Numbered from the stretch's first letter, positions 7,478-16,834 are shown. The stretch is 64,000 nucleotides of DNA from Saccharicrinis sp963663905 (GCA_963663905.2 OY760657.1:1798001-1862000), one strand, 5' to 3'. Program-made: numbers and translations. The notes: generated by a model not told the origin, from the letters alone.

Positions 7478-9286
7478 ATGACTACACAGAAGCAAATACT
7501 AATATTTATTCTGGTTATATGCTTTTCATTTAGCTATTCCCGGGCTCAGGAAATTTTTATTTCAAATACATCAAATCGCACAAGTACCAGTTTAAATGGT
7601 AAATGGCAATATGTGGTAGATGCCTATGAAACCGGAGGAATGGGAGGGATGCCTATTTTTGTAAACTACGAAGCTAAAGATAAATCAGATCGGGTGGAGT
7701 ATGGGTTTACATCTGGTAAAACCTTATGGGTACCGGGTAGTTGGAATATTCAAAAACCGGAGTTATCTCTTTACGAAGGTTCGATTTGGTATCGTAAAAC
7801 TTTTGATAAAATAGATAAATCTGCAGATAAGCGTTATTTTGTTTATGTAGGTGCTGCTAATTATAAAACAACCGTATCTTTTAATGGTAAAATATTAGGT
7901 AAACATGAAGGAGGATTTACGCCTTTTTCCTTTGAAGTAACTGATTTACTTAAAGAAAAAGATAATTATCTGATTATTGGAGTTAACAATTCCCGTGAAG
8001 TAGATTATATTCCAGCTAAAGTAACTGATTGGTTTAATCATGGCGGAATAACACGTGATGTAAAGTTAATTGAAGTGTCAAAGACTTTCATAACTAATTA
8101 TTTCATTGCATTGGATAAATCTACGCTAAATCAAAAAATAAAAACACTAAAGGGTAAGATTCAATTTGCCGGTTCTGAACTTCCTCAAAAAGCTAATATT
8201 ATCATCCCTGAATTAAAGATTAATAAAGAAATTGATGTAAATAAAGATAATGATACAGAGTTTTCTGTTGATGTAAAAAATCTGAACTTATGGTCGCCTG
8301 AAAATCCTAAATTATATTCAGTTACCATATCTGCCGGAGTTGATAAAATCAGTGATGAAATAGGATTCAGAACGATAGAAACAAAAGGTAAGCAGATATT
8401 ATTAAATGGGGAACCAATCTTTTTAAAGGGAATATGCTTACATGATGAAAATCCATTGCGCAAAGATAGAGCTAATAATATGGAAGATGCGCAATTATCG
8501 CTTGAATGGGCTCAGGAATTAGGTTGTAATTTCATACGTTTAGCTCATTATCCACATCAGGAGAATATTGTACGTTTAGCTGATAAAATGGGAATTTTGC
8601 TTTGGGAAGAGTTACCATTATATTGGGGAATACAATGGGGAAATCCTGAAGTATTAAAAAAAGCAAAGGCTCAGTATACCGAAATGATCAATCGCGATTA
8701 TAACCGGGCTAGTTCAATCATCTGGTCTGTGGCCAACGAAACAGCACCAACTGAAGATAGAACCAAATTTTTATCCGAATTAGCGGATTATATCCGATCA
8801 ATAGATAATACTCGTTTAATCTCTGCGGCTTGTAAAAAAGATCAGGAAGCTGATGGACATCCTGACAGCGTTTATACTTACAATGATCCTTTATTGGAAA
8901 AACTGGATATCATCAGCTTTAATGAATACTTAGGCTGGTATGGTGGTTTTCCTGATGAATGTAGAAATAAAACGTTTAAAGCAGGACTGGAAAAACCAAT
9001 TATGGTAACCGAATTCGGAGGTGGTGCATTACAGGGGTTTCATGGCGATAGTTTAACCCGATGGAGTGAAGAATTTCAGGAATACTTATATAAGGAAAGC
9101 ATTGCGATGTTTGATAAAATTGATGGTCTTGCCGGTATGACTCCCTGGATTTTGGTAGATTTTCAATCTCCATTACGTCAGTTACCTGAAATACAGGATG
9201 GATGGAATCGTAAAGGTTTAATATCGGAAAAAGGATATAAGAAAAAAGCTTTTTATGTTTTGAAAAAGTATTATGAAACTAAATAA
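7478..9286 (+). CDS. Glycoside hydrolase family 2 (beta-glucuronidase/galactosidase type)
   Basis: A 602-aa secreted enzyme with an N-terminal signal (hydrophobic residues 7-20, cleavage near SRAQE). Domain order is the GH2 sugar-binding jelly roll (about 30-205, including WNIQKPELSLYEGSIWYRKTF), an Ig-like domain (about 205-300) and a TIM barrel (about 300-600). The acid/base is Glu421 in WSVANET and the nucleophile Glu512 in VTEFGGG. Size and the phrase EFGGGALQGFHGD resemble beta-glucuronidase-like members, but subfamily assignment needs a tree. It opens a hemicellulose-degrading cluster and is followed by a terminator and the cluster's AraC regulator. Confidence 0.9.
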   Translation: MTTQKQILIFILVICFSFSYSRAQEIFISNTSNRTSTSLNGKWQYVVDAYETGGMGGMPIFVNYEAKDKSDRVEYGFTSGKTLWVPGSWNIQKPELSLYEGSIWYRKTFDKIDKSADKRYFVYVGAANYKTTVSFNGKILGKHEGGFTPFSFEVTDLLKEKDNYLIIGVNNSREVDYIPAKVTDWFNHGGITRDVKLIEVSKTFITNYFIALDKSTLNQKIKTLKGKIQFAGSELPQKANIIIPELKINKEIDVNKDNDTEFSVDVKNLNLWSPENPKLYSVTISAGVDKISDEIGFRTIETKGKQILLNGEPIFLKGICLHDENPLRKDRANNMEDAQLSLEWAQELGCNFIRLAHYPHQENIVRLADKMGILLWEELPLYWGIQWGNPEVLKKAKAQYTEMINRDYNRASSIIWSVANETAPTEDRTKFLSELADYIRSIDNTRLISAACKKDQEADGHPDSVYTYNDPLLEKLDIISFNEYLGWYGGFPDECRNKTFKAGLEKPIMVTEFGGGALQGFHGDSLTRWSEEFQEYLYKESIAMFDKIDGLAGMTPWILVDFQSPLRQLPEIQDGWNRKGLISEKGYKKKAFYVLKKYYETK

Positions 9287-9310
9287 AGTACATTGTTACT
9301 TCTAATTTTT

Positions 9311-9341
9311 AAAGATCATTCTTTTAGGGATGGTCTTTTTT
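9311..9341 (+). terminator. Hairpin terminator after GH2 gene
   Basis: AAAGATCATTC at 9311-9321 pairs, with two G-T pairs, to GGATGGTCTTT at 9329-9339, and is followed by a T-rich run. This separates the GH2 gene from the regulator gene. Confidence 0.65.
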
Positions 9342-9382
9342 ATTTATATATCTTTAGGCGAATTTAATGATTAATACAAAAA

Positions 9383-10501
9383 ATGACAGCTAAAACAGTT
9401 CTAAGGGTTATGAATACAAAGTTTTTTCTTTGGCCTTTAATTGTATTATCTGTTTTAATGTGTTGCGTTATTTTATATTATGCAGGTATCAAGGATGAAT
9501 TTATCTTCCCAAATACTCAATCCTACCTTGTTGAAGGGTATTCAGATGTTATAAATGGAGGAAACTCTGAGGTATTAGAACAATCAGTTTCCGATTCATT
9601 ACTCGTTTACAGCTTTCATTTAAAAGAGGGATTTGTAAGTCCTTATGCCGGAATAGAGTTTACTTCTTCATCCAACAAGTTTATCGACCTATCCAGTTAC
9701 AATGAACTATGTTTAATCATTGAAGGCGAAAATATCAATCGAATTGGTGTAGCTCTTTATTCTCCTTTGGATGAAGAAAAAAAGTTAAATGATAGTGATG
9801 AAAGTCTGTTTCATTCCTATTTAGGGATTAGTAAAAAAAGGGAAACTTTTAAAATACCATTATCTGAGTTTAAACATCCCGAATGGTGGGAGGATATGCA
9901 TCAAATGACAAACAAATCAGATGTTATACCTGATTTAAGTCAGATTCTTCATATAAATATTAGTAGTGCTTATTCTCAGGATATATCAGAGAATAAATCT
10001 TTAAAAATCTATTCCTTATATTTTTCCAGAAATAATACTCAGTTATACACTTACCTAGGCGTTGCGTATTTAAGTTTTATGCTGATATTATTTGTACTAA
10101 TATATTGGTTTAAATACAGAACCAAACAATCATCTTCATTAACAGTAATATATAAACCTGTTGAAATTATTGATAATGAAATAGATTGGGATCATAAATG
10201 TATTGAATACATCAATCAGCATTTTTATAACAGTGAGTTGAATCTTGATTTGGTGGCAAAAGAAACTGCAGTTCATCAACGTAAAATAACTAACCTGATT
10301 AGCGAAAAATACAATTGCAATTTTAAAACTTACATAAATCGACTCAGATTACAAGAAGCACAGCGATTGTTAACAAATACAGACCTAAATATTGGCGAAA
10401 TAGCTTTTAAAGTAGGTTTTAATAACCAAAGTCACTTTAACAGGGTATTCAAAGCAGAGGAGCAAATAAGCCCTTCCGAGTATCGTGATAATCAATCATA
10501 A
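9383..10501 (+). CDS. Membrane-anchored AraC-family regulator with periplasmic sensor
   Basis: A 372-aa protein with one transmembrane helix at about residues 13-34, a ~185-residue probable periplasmic domain rich in beta-type sequence, a second helix at about 224-243 (LGVAYLSFMLILFVLIYWF), and a C-terminal AraC DNA-binding domain from about residue 268. The second helix-turn-helix and tail read IGEIAFKVGFNNQSHFNRVFKAEEQISPSEYR, the AraC signature. The topology puts the sensor outside and the DNA-binding part inside, so it would be a one-protein transmembrane regulator, probably sensing sugars released by the surrounding glycosidases. The target promoters are not identified. Confidence 0.88.
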   Translation: MTAKTVLRVMNTKFFLWPLIVLSVLMCCVILYYAGIKDEFIFPNTQSYLVEGYSDVINGGNSEVLEQSVSDSLLVYSFHLKEGFVSPYAGIEFTSSSNKFIDLSSYNELCLIIEGENINRIGVALYSPLDEEKKLNDSDESLFHSYLGISKKRETFKIPLSEFKHPEWWEDMHQMTNKSDVIPDLSQILHINISSAYSQDISENKSLKIYSLYFSRNNTQLYTYLGVAYLSFMLILFVLIYWFKYRTKQSSSLTVIYKPVEIIDNEIDWDHKCIEYINQHFYNSELNLDLVAKETAVHQRKITNLISEKYNCNFKTYINRLRLQEAQRLLTNTDLNIGEIAFKVGFNNQSHFNRVFKAEEQISPSEYRDNQS

Positions 10502-10594
10502 CCGTTTTTGTAAAAAGAAATTCATTTTTTGTAAAAAACAGATTTAAGTAATAATTTATCATTGTAATCGTGATGAATCCTTAAATCAGTTTTA

Positions 10595-12370
10595 ATGAAA
10601 AAATCAATCCTTAAAAGCAATTCATTAGTCGCAAAATGGCTATATAAACGAATTGTTTTTTTTAGTTTAATCGGTCTCATTTTTATGAGCTGTAAAAAAG
10701 ATGAGGCTGAAATTTATCTGACAGTTACTCCAACAGAAATTAATATCCCTGCCGAAGGGGGAAGTGTACATCTTATTATAGAAACAAATGCTTCATCCTG
10801 GAGTATTACGAATCCTAAGCCAGATATTATTGAGCTTTCGAGTACAGAAGGCACAAGTAATAAAGAAATTGTTGAAGTTGAAATTACTGGTAAAACCTTA
10901 ACTGAACTTAGTGAAACTTTATCCGTTGGTGCAGATAATGCTTCTCCGGTAAACGTTATTATAAAGCAATTAGCTTCAGAGTACTTGTATGGTCTTAATG
11001 TCAATACTACGTCATTGCAATTTAATTCAGATGCTTCTGACGCAAAAATTCAGATTACTTCTTCAGCTCCCGATTGGACCATCAATTGTAATTCTGATTG
11101 GGTATCATTTAGTACAACCTCAGGAGGAGTGGGTGAATATAATATTGATATAAGTGTAAGCAATAATGATGATGAGGATATCAGATCTGCAGAATTTACC
11201 ATATCTGCCAATAATTCTAATACAGTTGAGGTTTATTTATCTCAGTTGGCAGCATTATATCCTGATTATAATGTGTCGCCTATAGCTCCCGATCCTTCAG
11301 GAATGGAAAGTAATGCAGCAGAACTTGCAGCTAAGATTAAAATAGGATGGAATATTGGAAATACACTCGAAGCAATAGGAGGCGAAACTGCATGGGGAAA
11401 TCCCAAAGTTACGGAGCCACTAATACAGATGGTGAAACAAAATGGATTTAACGCCATCCGGATACCATGCTCATGGAATCAATACATGGAAAATGAATCT
11501 ACAGCTAAAATAAAAACAGAATGGCTCAACCGGGTTAAAGAAGTTGTGGGTTATTGCGTTGATAACGATATGTATGTGGTTTTAAATATACACTGGGATC
11601 AGGGATGGTTAGAAAACAATTGCACTTTAGATAAGCAGGTAGAAAACAATGCCAAACAAAAAGCTTTTTGGCAACAAATAGCTACATACTTACGTGATTT
11701 TGATGAACATTTAATTTTTGCCGGAGCTAACGAGCCTAATGTGAATAATGCAACCGAAATGAAGGTTTTGATGACTTATCATCAGACTTTTATTAATGCA
11801 GTACGATCTACAGGAGGAAGAAATAGTTACAGAGTTTTAGTGGTTCAGGGTCCTTCAACTGATATTGAATTAACAAACACCTTAATGACAAACATGCCTT
11901 CAGATGAAATTGATGACAGGTTGATGGCAGAAATTCATTATTATACACCATACCAATTTTGCTTAATGTCTGAAGATGCCGATTGGGGGAAAATGTTTTA
12001 CTATTGGGGAAATGGTAATCATTCAGTAACCAATGCTGAGCGTAATGCTAGCTGGGGCGAAGAATCAACCATTGATGATTTTTTAGGCAGGATGAAAATA
12101 AAGTTTGTGGATAAAGGAATACCTGTAATTATGGGAGAATTTGCTGTAATAAAGCGCAATTTAAGTGGCGATAATCTTGAATTACACCAGGCTTCCAGAT
12201 TATACTATCTGAAATATCTGATGCAAAAAGCTAAACAAAACGGTATTCTACCATTTTATTGGGATGCAGGAAATATGGGAACCAATGCTTCTGCTTTATT
12301 TAACCGCACCAGTAATACTGTGTATGATCAGCAAGCGATAGATGCACTTATGGATGGTATAAATAATTAA
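10595..12370 (+). CDS. GH5 endoglucanase/xylanase-type lipoprotein with two BACON domains
   Basis: A 591-aa protein with lipobox FMSC near residue 33, so probably displayed on the outer membrane. Two BACON-type beta-sandwich modules cover about residues 40-130 and 135-222 (each ends in a strand pattern VxVxLSQLA / VIIKQLA). The GH5 barrel spans about 235-590: NIGNTLEA, FNAIRIPCSWN, VVLNIHWDQGW, acid/base Glu380 in GANEPN, EIHYYTP, and nucleophile Glu515 in MGEFAV. GH5 enzymes cut internal beta-1,4 links in cellulose, xyloglucan, mannan or xylan; the subfamily cannot be set by eye. Directly followed by GH39 and GH43 genes. Confidence 0.92.
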   Translation: MKKSILKSNSLVAKWLYKRIVFFSLIGLIFMSCKKDEAEIYLTVTPTEINIPAEGGSVHLIIETNASSWSITNPKPDIIELSSTEGTSNKEIVEVEITGKTLTELSETLSVGADNASPVNVIIKQLASEYLYGLNVNTTSLQFNSDASDAKIQITSSAPDWTINCNSDWVSFSTTSGGVGEYNIDISVSNNDDEDIRSAEFTISANNSNTVEVYLSQLAALYPDYNVSPIAPDPSGMESNAAELAAKIKIGWNIGNTLEAIGGETAWGNPKVTEPLIQMVKQNGFNAIRIPCSWNQYMENESTAKIKTEWLNRVKEVVGYCVDNDMYVVLNIHWDQGWLENNCTLDKQVENNAKQKAFWQQIATYLRDFDEHLIFAGANEPNVNNATEMKVLMTYHQTFINAVRSTGGRNSYRVLVVQGPSTDIELTNTLMTNMPSDEIDDRLMAEIHYYTPYQFCLMSEDADWGKMFYYWGNGNHSVTNAERNASWGEESTIDDFLGRMKIKFVDKGIPVIMGEFAVIKRNLSGDNLELHQASRLYYLKYLMQKAKQNGILPFYWDAGNMGTNASALFNRTSNTVYDQQAIDALMDGINN

Positions 12371-12449
12371 TTGAAATTATGAATGGAAATCGCCAAAATG
12401 TTTCACACACACATGAGTATGAATGATTTTGAAGAATTTCTTCTGATAA

Positions 12450-14045
12450 ATGAAAATAAAATATAATTCTATGAAATCTCTACTCGTCAGTGTTTTATTA
12501 ATTGTTGTTGTATTTCCTACAGCTTATTCTCAGCGCAAAAAGGCTGTTCGCTCAATATCTGTAGATTATACTATAGAACAGGGACCCATGAACACCATGT
12601 TTAAAGAATGTATTGGAGCCGGACGTGCCAATGAAGGTTTAAGGGCTGATTGGCAACAGCAATTGAAAGAAGTAAAAAAGGATTGCGACTTTAAATACAT
12701 CCGTATGCATGGCTTACTTACCGATGATATGGCTATTTACAAGGTCGACAGAAATGGTAAAGAAATGTATAATTATCAGTATGTTGATGTATTATATGAT
12801 TATATACTCGAACTCGGGATGAAACCTTTTGTTGAACTTGGTTTTATGCCAGAGGCTTTAGCCAGTGGAGATCAAACTATTTTTTGGTGGAGAGGAAATG
12901 TTACTCCTCCGTATGATTATAAAAAATGGGAAAATCTGATTTACAATCTTGTTTCACATTTTACGGAAAGATACGGCGAAGAAGAAGTTAAATCCTGGTA
13001 TTTTGAGGTATGGAATGAGCCAAACTTAACTCCCGGATTCTGGACTGGTACGCAGGAAGATTATTTTAAGCTATATCAATATGCTGCTTCTGCTGTTAAA
13101 AAGTTAAATACAGCATATAAAGTTGGTGGACCTGCTACTGCAGGGGCTTCGTGGGAACCTGAAATGATTGCTTTTTGTGATAAAAATCAAGTACCTATAG
13201 ATTTTATCAGTACTCATGCTTATGGTGTTGATGCGGGTTTTTTAGATGAGTTTGGGGGAACTGGTACTCGTTTAAGTTCAAACGAATGGAGTGTTAGCGA
13301 GGATGTAATACAATCACGCAAAGAAATTGCGGAATCGGCTAAACCAATGCTGGAATTACATTATACCGAGTGGAGTGCTTCGTATACTCCTGCAGATCCT
13401 ATTCATGATAGTTACCATGAGGCGGCTTATATCCTTAATAAACTAAAACAAGTTGGTAATGCAGCCAATTCAATGTCGTATTGGGTGTTTACTGATATTT
13501 TTGAAGAAGCAGGACCAAGGTTTACTCCTTTTCATGGTGGATTTGGATTAATGAATACACAGGGCATTAAAAAACCTGCCTATCACGCTTATTCCTTCAT
13601 GAATAAATTGGGCAATACAGAATTGAAAAATACAGATCAGTCTTCGTGGGCTTGTAAAAGTACTAATGGAGACTTACAAATGTTACTGTGGGATTATACT
13701 TATACATTGCCTGATGATTCTATTAATAACCAGGATTATTTTAATCAGGATTTACCGGCTAAAAATAAAGGGTCAGTTCAGATCAATGTAAATAATATTC
13801 CTGAAGGAAACTATCAGTTAGAGATATATAAAGTAGGATATAAGCATAATGATCCATACACTTTGTATTATCAACTGGGTTGTCCGGAGCAGCTTACTAA
13901 AAGACAGGTGGAGTTTTTAAAGAGTAATAGTACAGGCCTTCCTGATATAAAAGATCTGATCAAAATAGGTGCCGATCATCATTTTATACAAGAAATACCC
14001 TTAAGCGAAAATGATGTTATTCTTATAAACTTAATTAAACTATAA
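12450..14045 (+). CDS. GH39 beta-xylosidase-like glycoside hydrolase
   Basis: A 531-aa secreted enzyme with a signal peptide (hydrophobic residues about 7-24, cleavage near YSQR). Acid/base Glu190 lies in EVWNEPN, followed by the family-typical LTPGFWTGTQEDY; nucleophile Glu307 lies in LHYTEWSASY. The barrel is followed by a small C-terminal beta domain (about 385-531). GH39 contains beta-xylosidases and alpha-L-iduronidases; the EVWNEPNL-x-x-FW pattern favours the xylosidase branch. Only 8 bp separate it from the GH43 gene, so the two are surely co-transcribed. Confidence 0.9.
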   Translation: MKIKYNSMKSLLVSVLLIVVVFPTAYSQRKKAVRSISVDYTIEQGPMNTMFKECIGAGRANEGLRADWQQQLKEVKKDCDFKYIRMHGLLTDDMAIYKVDRNGKEMYNYQYVDVLYDYILELGMKPFVELGFMPEALASGDQTIFWWRGNVTPPYDYKKWENLIYNLVSHFTERYGEEEVKSWYFEVWNEPNLTPGFWTGTQEDYFKLYQYAASAVKKLNTAYKVGGPATAGASWEPEMIAFCDKNQVPIDFISTHAYGVDAGFLDEFGGTGTRLSSNEWSVSEDVIQSRKEIAESAKPMLELHYTEWSASYTPADPIHDSYHEAAYILNKLKQVGNAANSMSYWVFTDIFEEAGPRFTPFHGGFGLMNTQGIKKPAYHAYSFMNKLGNTELKNTDQSSWACKSTNGDLQMLLWDYTYTLPDDSINNQDYFNQDLPAKNKGSVQINVNNIPEGNYQLEIYKVGYKHNDPYTLYYQLGCPEQLTKRQVEFLKSNSTGLPDIKDLIKIGADHHFIQEIPLSENDVILINLIKL

Positions 14046-14053
14046 ATCAAAGT

Positions 14054-15559
14054 ATGATGAATTTAAAATCTCTTATAGTCATTCTTCTTGTTTTTGTTCT
14101 GACTTCGGTTAAAGGTCAAAATAACAGTTCAGTTAATTTTACCAACCCATTATTTGCTGGCGACTATCCCGACCCAAGTATCTTACGCGATGGCGATGAT
14201 TACTATATGGTACATTCTTCATTTTTGTATTATCCTGGGTTATTGATCTGGCATTCTACTGATTTATTGAATTGGGAACCGGTAACCAATGCTCTTTATA
14301 AAAATGTAGGGTCTGTTTGGGCTCCTGATTTGGTAAAATGCAACGATAAGTATTATATCTATTTTCCGGCTGATAACACTAATTATGTGGTATGGGCCGA
14401 TCAAATATCCGGTCCCTGGAGTGAACCGATACATTTGGATATTACTATGATTGATCCGGGCCATGTGGTTGATGATAATGGAAACCGGTATTTGTATTTT
14501 AGCAGTGGGAGTTATGTGCCATTGTCAAATGATGGACTTTCGATAGCAGGAGAGGTGAAGCATAGTTATGATGGATGGACAATCCCCCGTGACTGGTCTA
14601 TAGAATGCTTTTGTATGGAAGGACCAAAATTATTTAAACGAGGCGATTATTATTACCTGACAGTGGCAGAAGGAGGAACAGCTGGTCCTGCTACCGGACA
14701 TATGGTTATTTCTGCCCGTTCAAAATCTCCTCTGGGTCCATGGGAAAACTCTCCTTATAATCCTGTTCTAAGAGCTCAATCCAATGAAGATCAATGGTGG
14801 TCTGTTGGTCATGGAACTGTATTTGATGATAAAGATGGTAATTGGTTTCTACTTTTTCATGGTTACGAAAAAGGATTCTATAATATGGGGCGTCAAACAA
14901 TGTTAACGCCAATAGAATGGACAAAGGATGGTTGGTATAAAATACCGGATAAGGTTGATATTGCCAAGAAGATTGAATTGCCTGTTGAAAAAGCGGATAA
15001 TAAAAACCTGTTTACTTTAAGTGATTCGTTTAAAGGTAAATCATTAAAACCATCATGGAAATTCTTTGGAGGTTTCGACGCAAGCAGAATTGAACTTACC
15101 GGAAAAAGTTTGATAGTAGAAGGTAAAGGAAATTCAGTGGCTAATTGCTCGCCTATGTTGTGTGTACCGCAGAATCATGCCTATACGGCAGATGTGGAGT
15201 TAGAGATAGAAGGAGACGCTGTTGGTGGATTGGTTTTATTTTATAACGAAAGAGCATTTTCTGGAATTTTAGCAGATAAAAATAATGTGTTAGCTAATTT
15301 AAGAGGATGGCAATTTGCAACCGAACCTAATGTTTTAAATAAACACGTTTTTCTTCGTTTAAAAAATGTAAATAACACAGTGGATATGTTTTATAGTTTA
15401 GATGGCGAAAAATGGATTAAAATTGAAAATTCATTTGAAGCAACAGCCTATCATCATAATGTGTTAAGTGGTTTTATGAGCCTCCGAATAGGATTGTGTT
15501 CAATGGGTAATGGAAAAGTCATTTTTAAAGATTTTAAGTATAAAGCAATTACTGAGTAA
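14054..15559 (+). CDS. GH43 beta-xylosidase/arabinofuranosidase
   Basis: A 501-aa secreted enzyme (signal to about residue 20, cleavage near VKGQN). The five-bladed propeller of family 43 carries the general base Asp40 in DYPDPS, the modulator Asp134 in MIDPGH and the general acid Glu189 in CMEGPK. A C-terminal beta-sandwich of about 180 residues (from about 325, starting LFTLSDSFKGKSLKPSWKFF) is the GH43 C2-type accessory domain typical of beta-xylosidases. It would release xylose or arabinose from oligosaccharides made by the upstream GH5 enzyme. Last gene of the cluster. Confidence 0.92.
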   Translation: MMNLKSLIVILLVFVLTSVKGQNNSSVNFTNPLFAGDYPDPSILRDGDDYYMVHSSFLYYPGLLIWHSTDLLNWEPVTNALYKNVGSVWAPDLVKCNDKYYIYFPADNTNYVVWADQISGPWSEPIHLDITMIDPGHVVDDNGNRYLYFSSGSYVPLSNDGLSIAGEVKHSYDGWTIPRDWSIECFCMEGPKLFKRGDYYYLTVAEGGTAGPATGHMVISARSKSPLGPWENSPYNPVLRAQSNEDQWWSVGHGTVFDDKDGNWFLLFHGYEKGFYNMGRQTMLTPIEWTKDGWYKIPDKVDIAKKIELPVEKADNKNLFTLSDSFKGKSLKPSWKFFGGFDASRIELTGKSLIVEGKGNSVANCSPMLCVPQNHAYTADVELEIEGDAVGGLVLFYNERAFSGILADKNNVLANLRGWQFATEPNVLNKHVFLRLKNVNNTVDMFYSLDGEKWIKIENSFEATAYHHNVLSGFMSLRIGLCSMGNGKVIFKDFKYKAITE

Positions 15560-15612
15560 CATTGATCCTTTCTATAAGTAAGGCCTCATTTAAATATAGC
15601 TATTTATAATAA

Positions 15613-15664
15613 ACAGGATGAACCAGATTAAAACTTTATAAATTTATTACCTTGTTCATCCTGT
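15613..15664. repeat. 11-bp perfect inverted repeat after GH43
   Basis: ACAGGATGAAC at 15613-15623 is the exact reverse complement of GTTCATCCTGT at 15654-15664, with a 30-nt AT-rich loop. It lies 54 bp after the GH43 stop and may terminate or protect the mRNA. No T-run follows, so a simple terminator is uncertain. Confidence 0.55.
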
Positions 15665-15768
15665 AATAGCCATAAAGTAATTATCATTCAACCGTAGACC
15701 TTTAATTTTTCTCCCTGATCCTTTCACCTTGTTCCCTTTTCCTTGTTCCTTGTTCCCTTTTCCTACTC

Positions 15769-15798
15769 ACGCTGGTGCGAGATTGCATCTCGTACCTT
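15769..15798. repeat. 30-bp hairpin repeat, copy 1
   Basis: Begins ACGCTGGTG, then the hairpin CGAGAT-TGC-ATCTCG (15778-15792), then TACCTT. It matches copy 2 at 16968-16997 in 27 of 30 positions, and one of the differences is a compensated stem pair. Confidence 0.7.
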
Positions 15799-15858
15799 TC
15801 CTATTTTATATTCTCTATCACTGATTCTTCTTTAGAATTTTTTAAAAAAAAGTTATCG

Positions 15859-16029
15859 TCAATCACCCTGTATATAAGGCATGTAACCCTGATTTTTTAA
15901 TTCTTCCATTTCGTCAAAAATGGATTGTTCCTCTTCGTTTTGAGGAGTACGGTATCCCAAACAAAGATCAATAACTATCTTATCCCAAGGATCTACTTCA
16001 AAATCATCAATTTGATCTTTTTCAGTCAT
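15859..16029 (-). CDS. Small acidic hypothetical protein, 56 aa
   Basis: An open frame from ATG at 16029 to TGA at 15859 on the minus strand gives 56 residues. It starts MTEKDQIDDFEVDPWDKIV and ends QGYMPYIQGD. The product is strongly acidic, with a Trp/aromatic-flanked N-terminal half and a helical Glu-rich middle (PQNEEEQSIFDEMEELKNQ). The composition is protein-like and unlike the pyrimidine-rich DNA around it. I recognise no family. It is the only plausible gene in a 2.1-kb stretch. It could be a cytosolic regulator or a leftover of a larger element. Confidence 0.5.
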   Translation of the reverse strand: MTEKDQIDDFEVDPWDKIVIDLCLGYRTPQNEEEQSIFDEMEELKNQGYMPYIQGD

Positions 16030-16289
16030 AATTTTGATGTTTAAAAATGTTTGTAAAACTGAAAATCGTGAACAGTCAATTTAAAATTGATTTATAAAAG
16101 AATAAGACCTGCAGTACTCAAATTAGTGTCTTATATAATTATTGTCCAGTATAATAAATATACAAAAAAAATATGATGGAATTCAAGGTGTATGCAATAG
16201 TCTAATGTGTTAGTATTCAGATATACTACTACGGGATCAAGATTGTATCTGATATCCGAAATCTCTCACTGTAAATATTTACTGTCCTT

Positions 16290-16341
16290 CTAAACCCTAA
16301 ACCCTAAACCCTTTGCCCTTAACTCTAAGCTCTAAGCTCTA
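16290..16341. repeat. Two adjacent 7-bp microsatellites (telomere-like)
   Basis: 16290-16311 is three exact units of CTAAACC plus one C; 16323-16341 is two units of CTCTAAG plus CTCTA. Both are pyrimidine-rich 7-mers, 11 bp apart. Confidence 0.75.
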
Positions 16342-16565
16342 TACTCTTTGCAATCTATTTCTCTTTTAATTTTCGACTCCCTTGTCCATGTTTCTTGTTC
16401 CCTTTTCCCTTCTTCTTGTTCCTTTTTTCCAAAGTATTGTAAAATATGCTTCAAAAAAATTACTGTAATTTTACTGTAACTTTTTTCGCTTGTAACTGAT
16501 TGTTTATTAGGTTTTAAAGATTTGTAGTCAATTCTGTTTTGGGCATTAAAGGCTAAAAAAAGGGC

Positions 16566-16583
16566 CAATATTCCGGAATATTG
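16566..16583. repeat. 18-bp perfect palindrome
   Basis: CAATATTCCGGAATATTG is a perfect palindrome. The half-site ATATTCC recurs at about 16598 and 16630. It may be a protein-binding site or part of a decayed mobile element. Confidence 0.6.
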
Positions 16584-16669
16584 CAAAAAACGACAAATAT
16601 ATTCCGCAAAATCACGTTTTAGGCCAAAAATATTCCATGTTTGAGTGATTTTGGGTTCTTTTTTGACTT

Positions 16670-16834
16670 TTCTTTGCTAGGTCTTTGCATTTCTATGCTA
16701 TTCCTTTGCTATCTCTATGCATAGTCATTGCTAATCCTTTGCATAGTCATTGCTATTTCTTTGTATTGTGGTTGTATTGTGGTTGTGTTGTCGATGCATA
16801 TTCTTTGATTGTTCTTTGCGTAGGCATTGCTTCT
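16670..16834. repeat. Degenerate 11-bp tandem array, about 15 units
   Basis: A G of a (T/A)TG(C/T) core falls at 16676, 16687, 16697, 16708, 16719, 16730, 16741, 16752, 16763, 16774, 16785, 16796, 16807, 16818 and 16829, that is every 11 bp with one 10-bp step. The rough unit is NTTCTTTGCAT. No frame is open through it, so it is not coding. Confidence 0.75.

Noticed and set aside
16290..16341. CRISPR array or true telomere repeats
   Set aside because: Units are 7 bp with no spacers and only three copies; this is a microsatellite, not a CRISPR array or chromosome end.
16332..16586. Minus-strand 84-aa open frame
   Set aside because: It translates C/T-rich low-complexity DNA (antisense gives Glu/Lys/Gly runs) and includes part of the 18-bp palindrome; no protein-like pattern.
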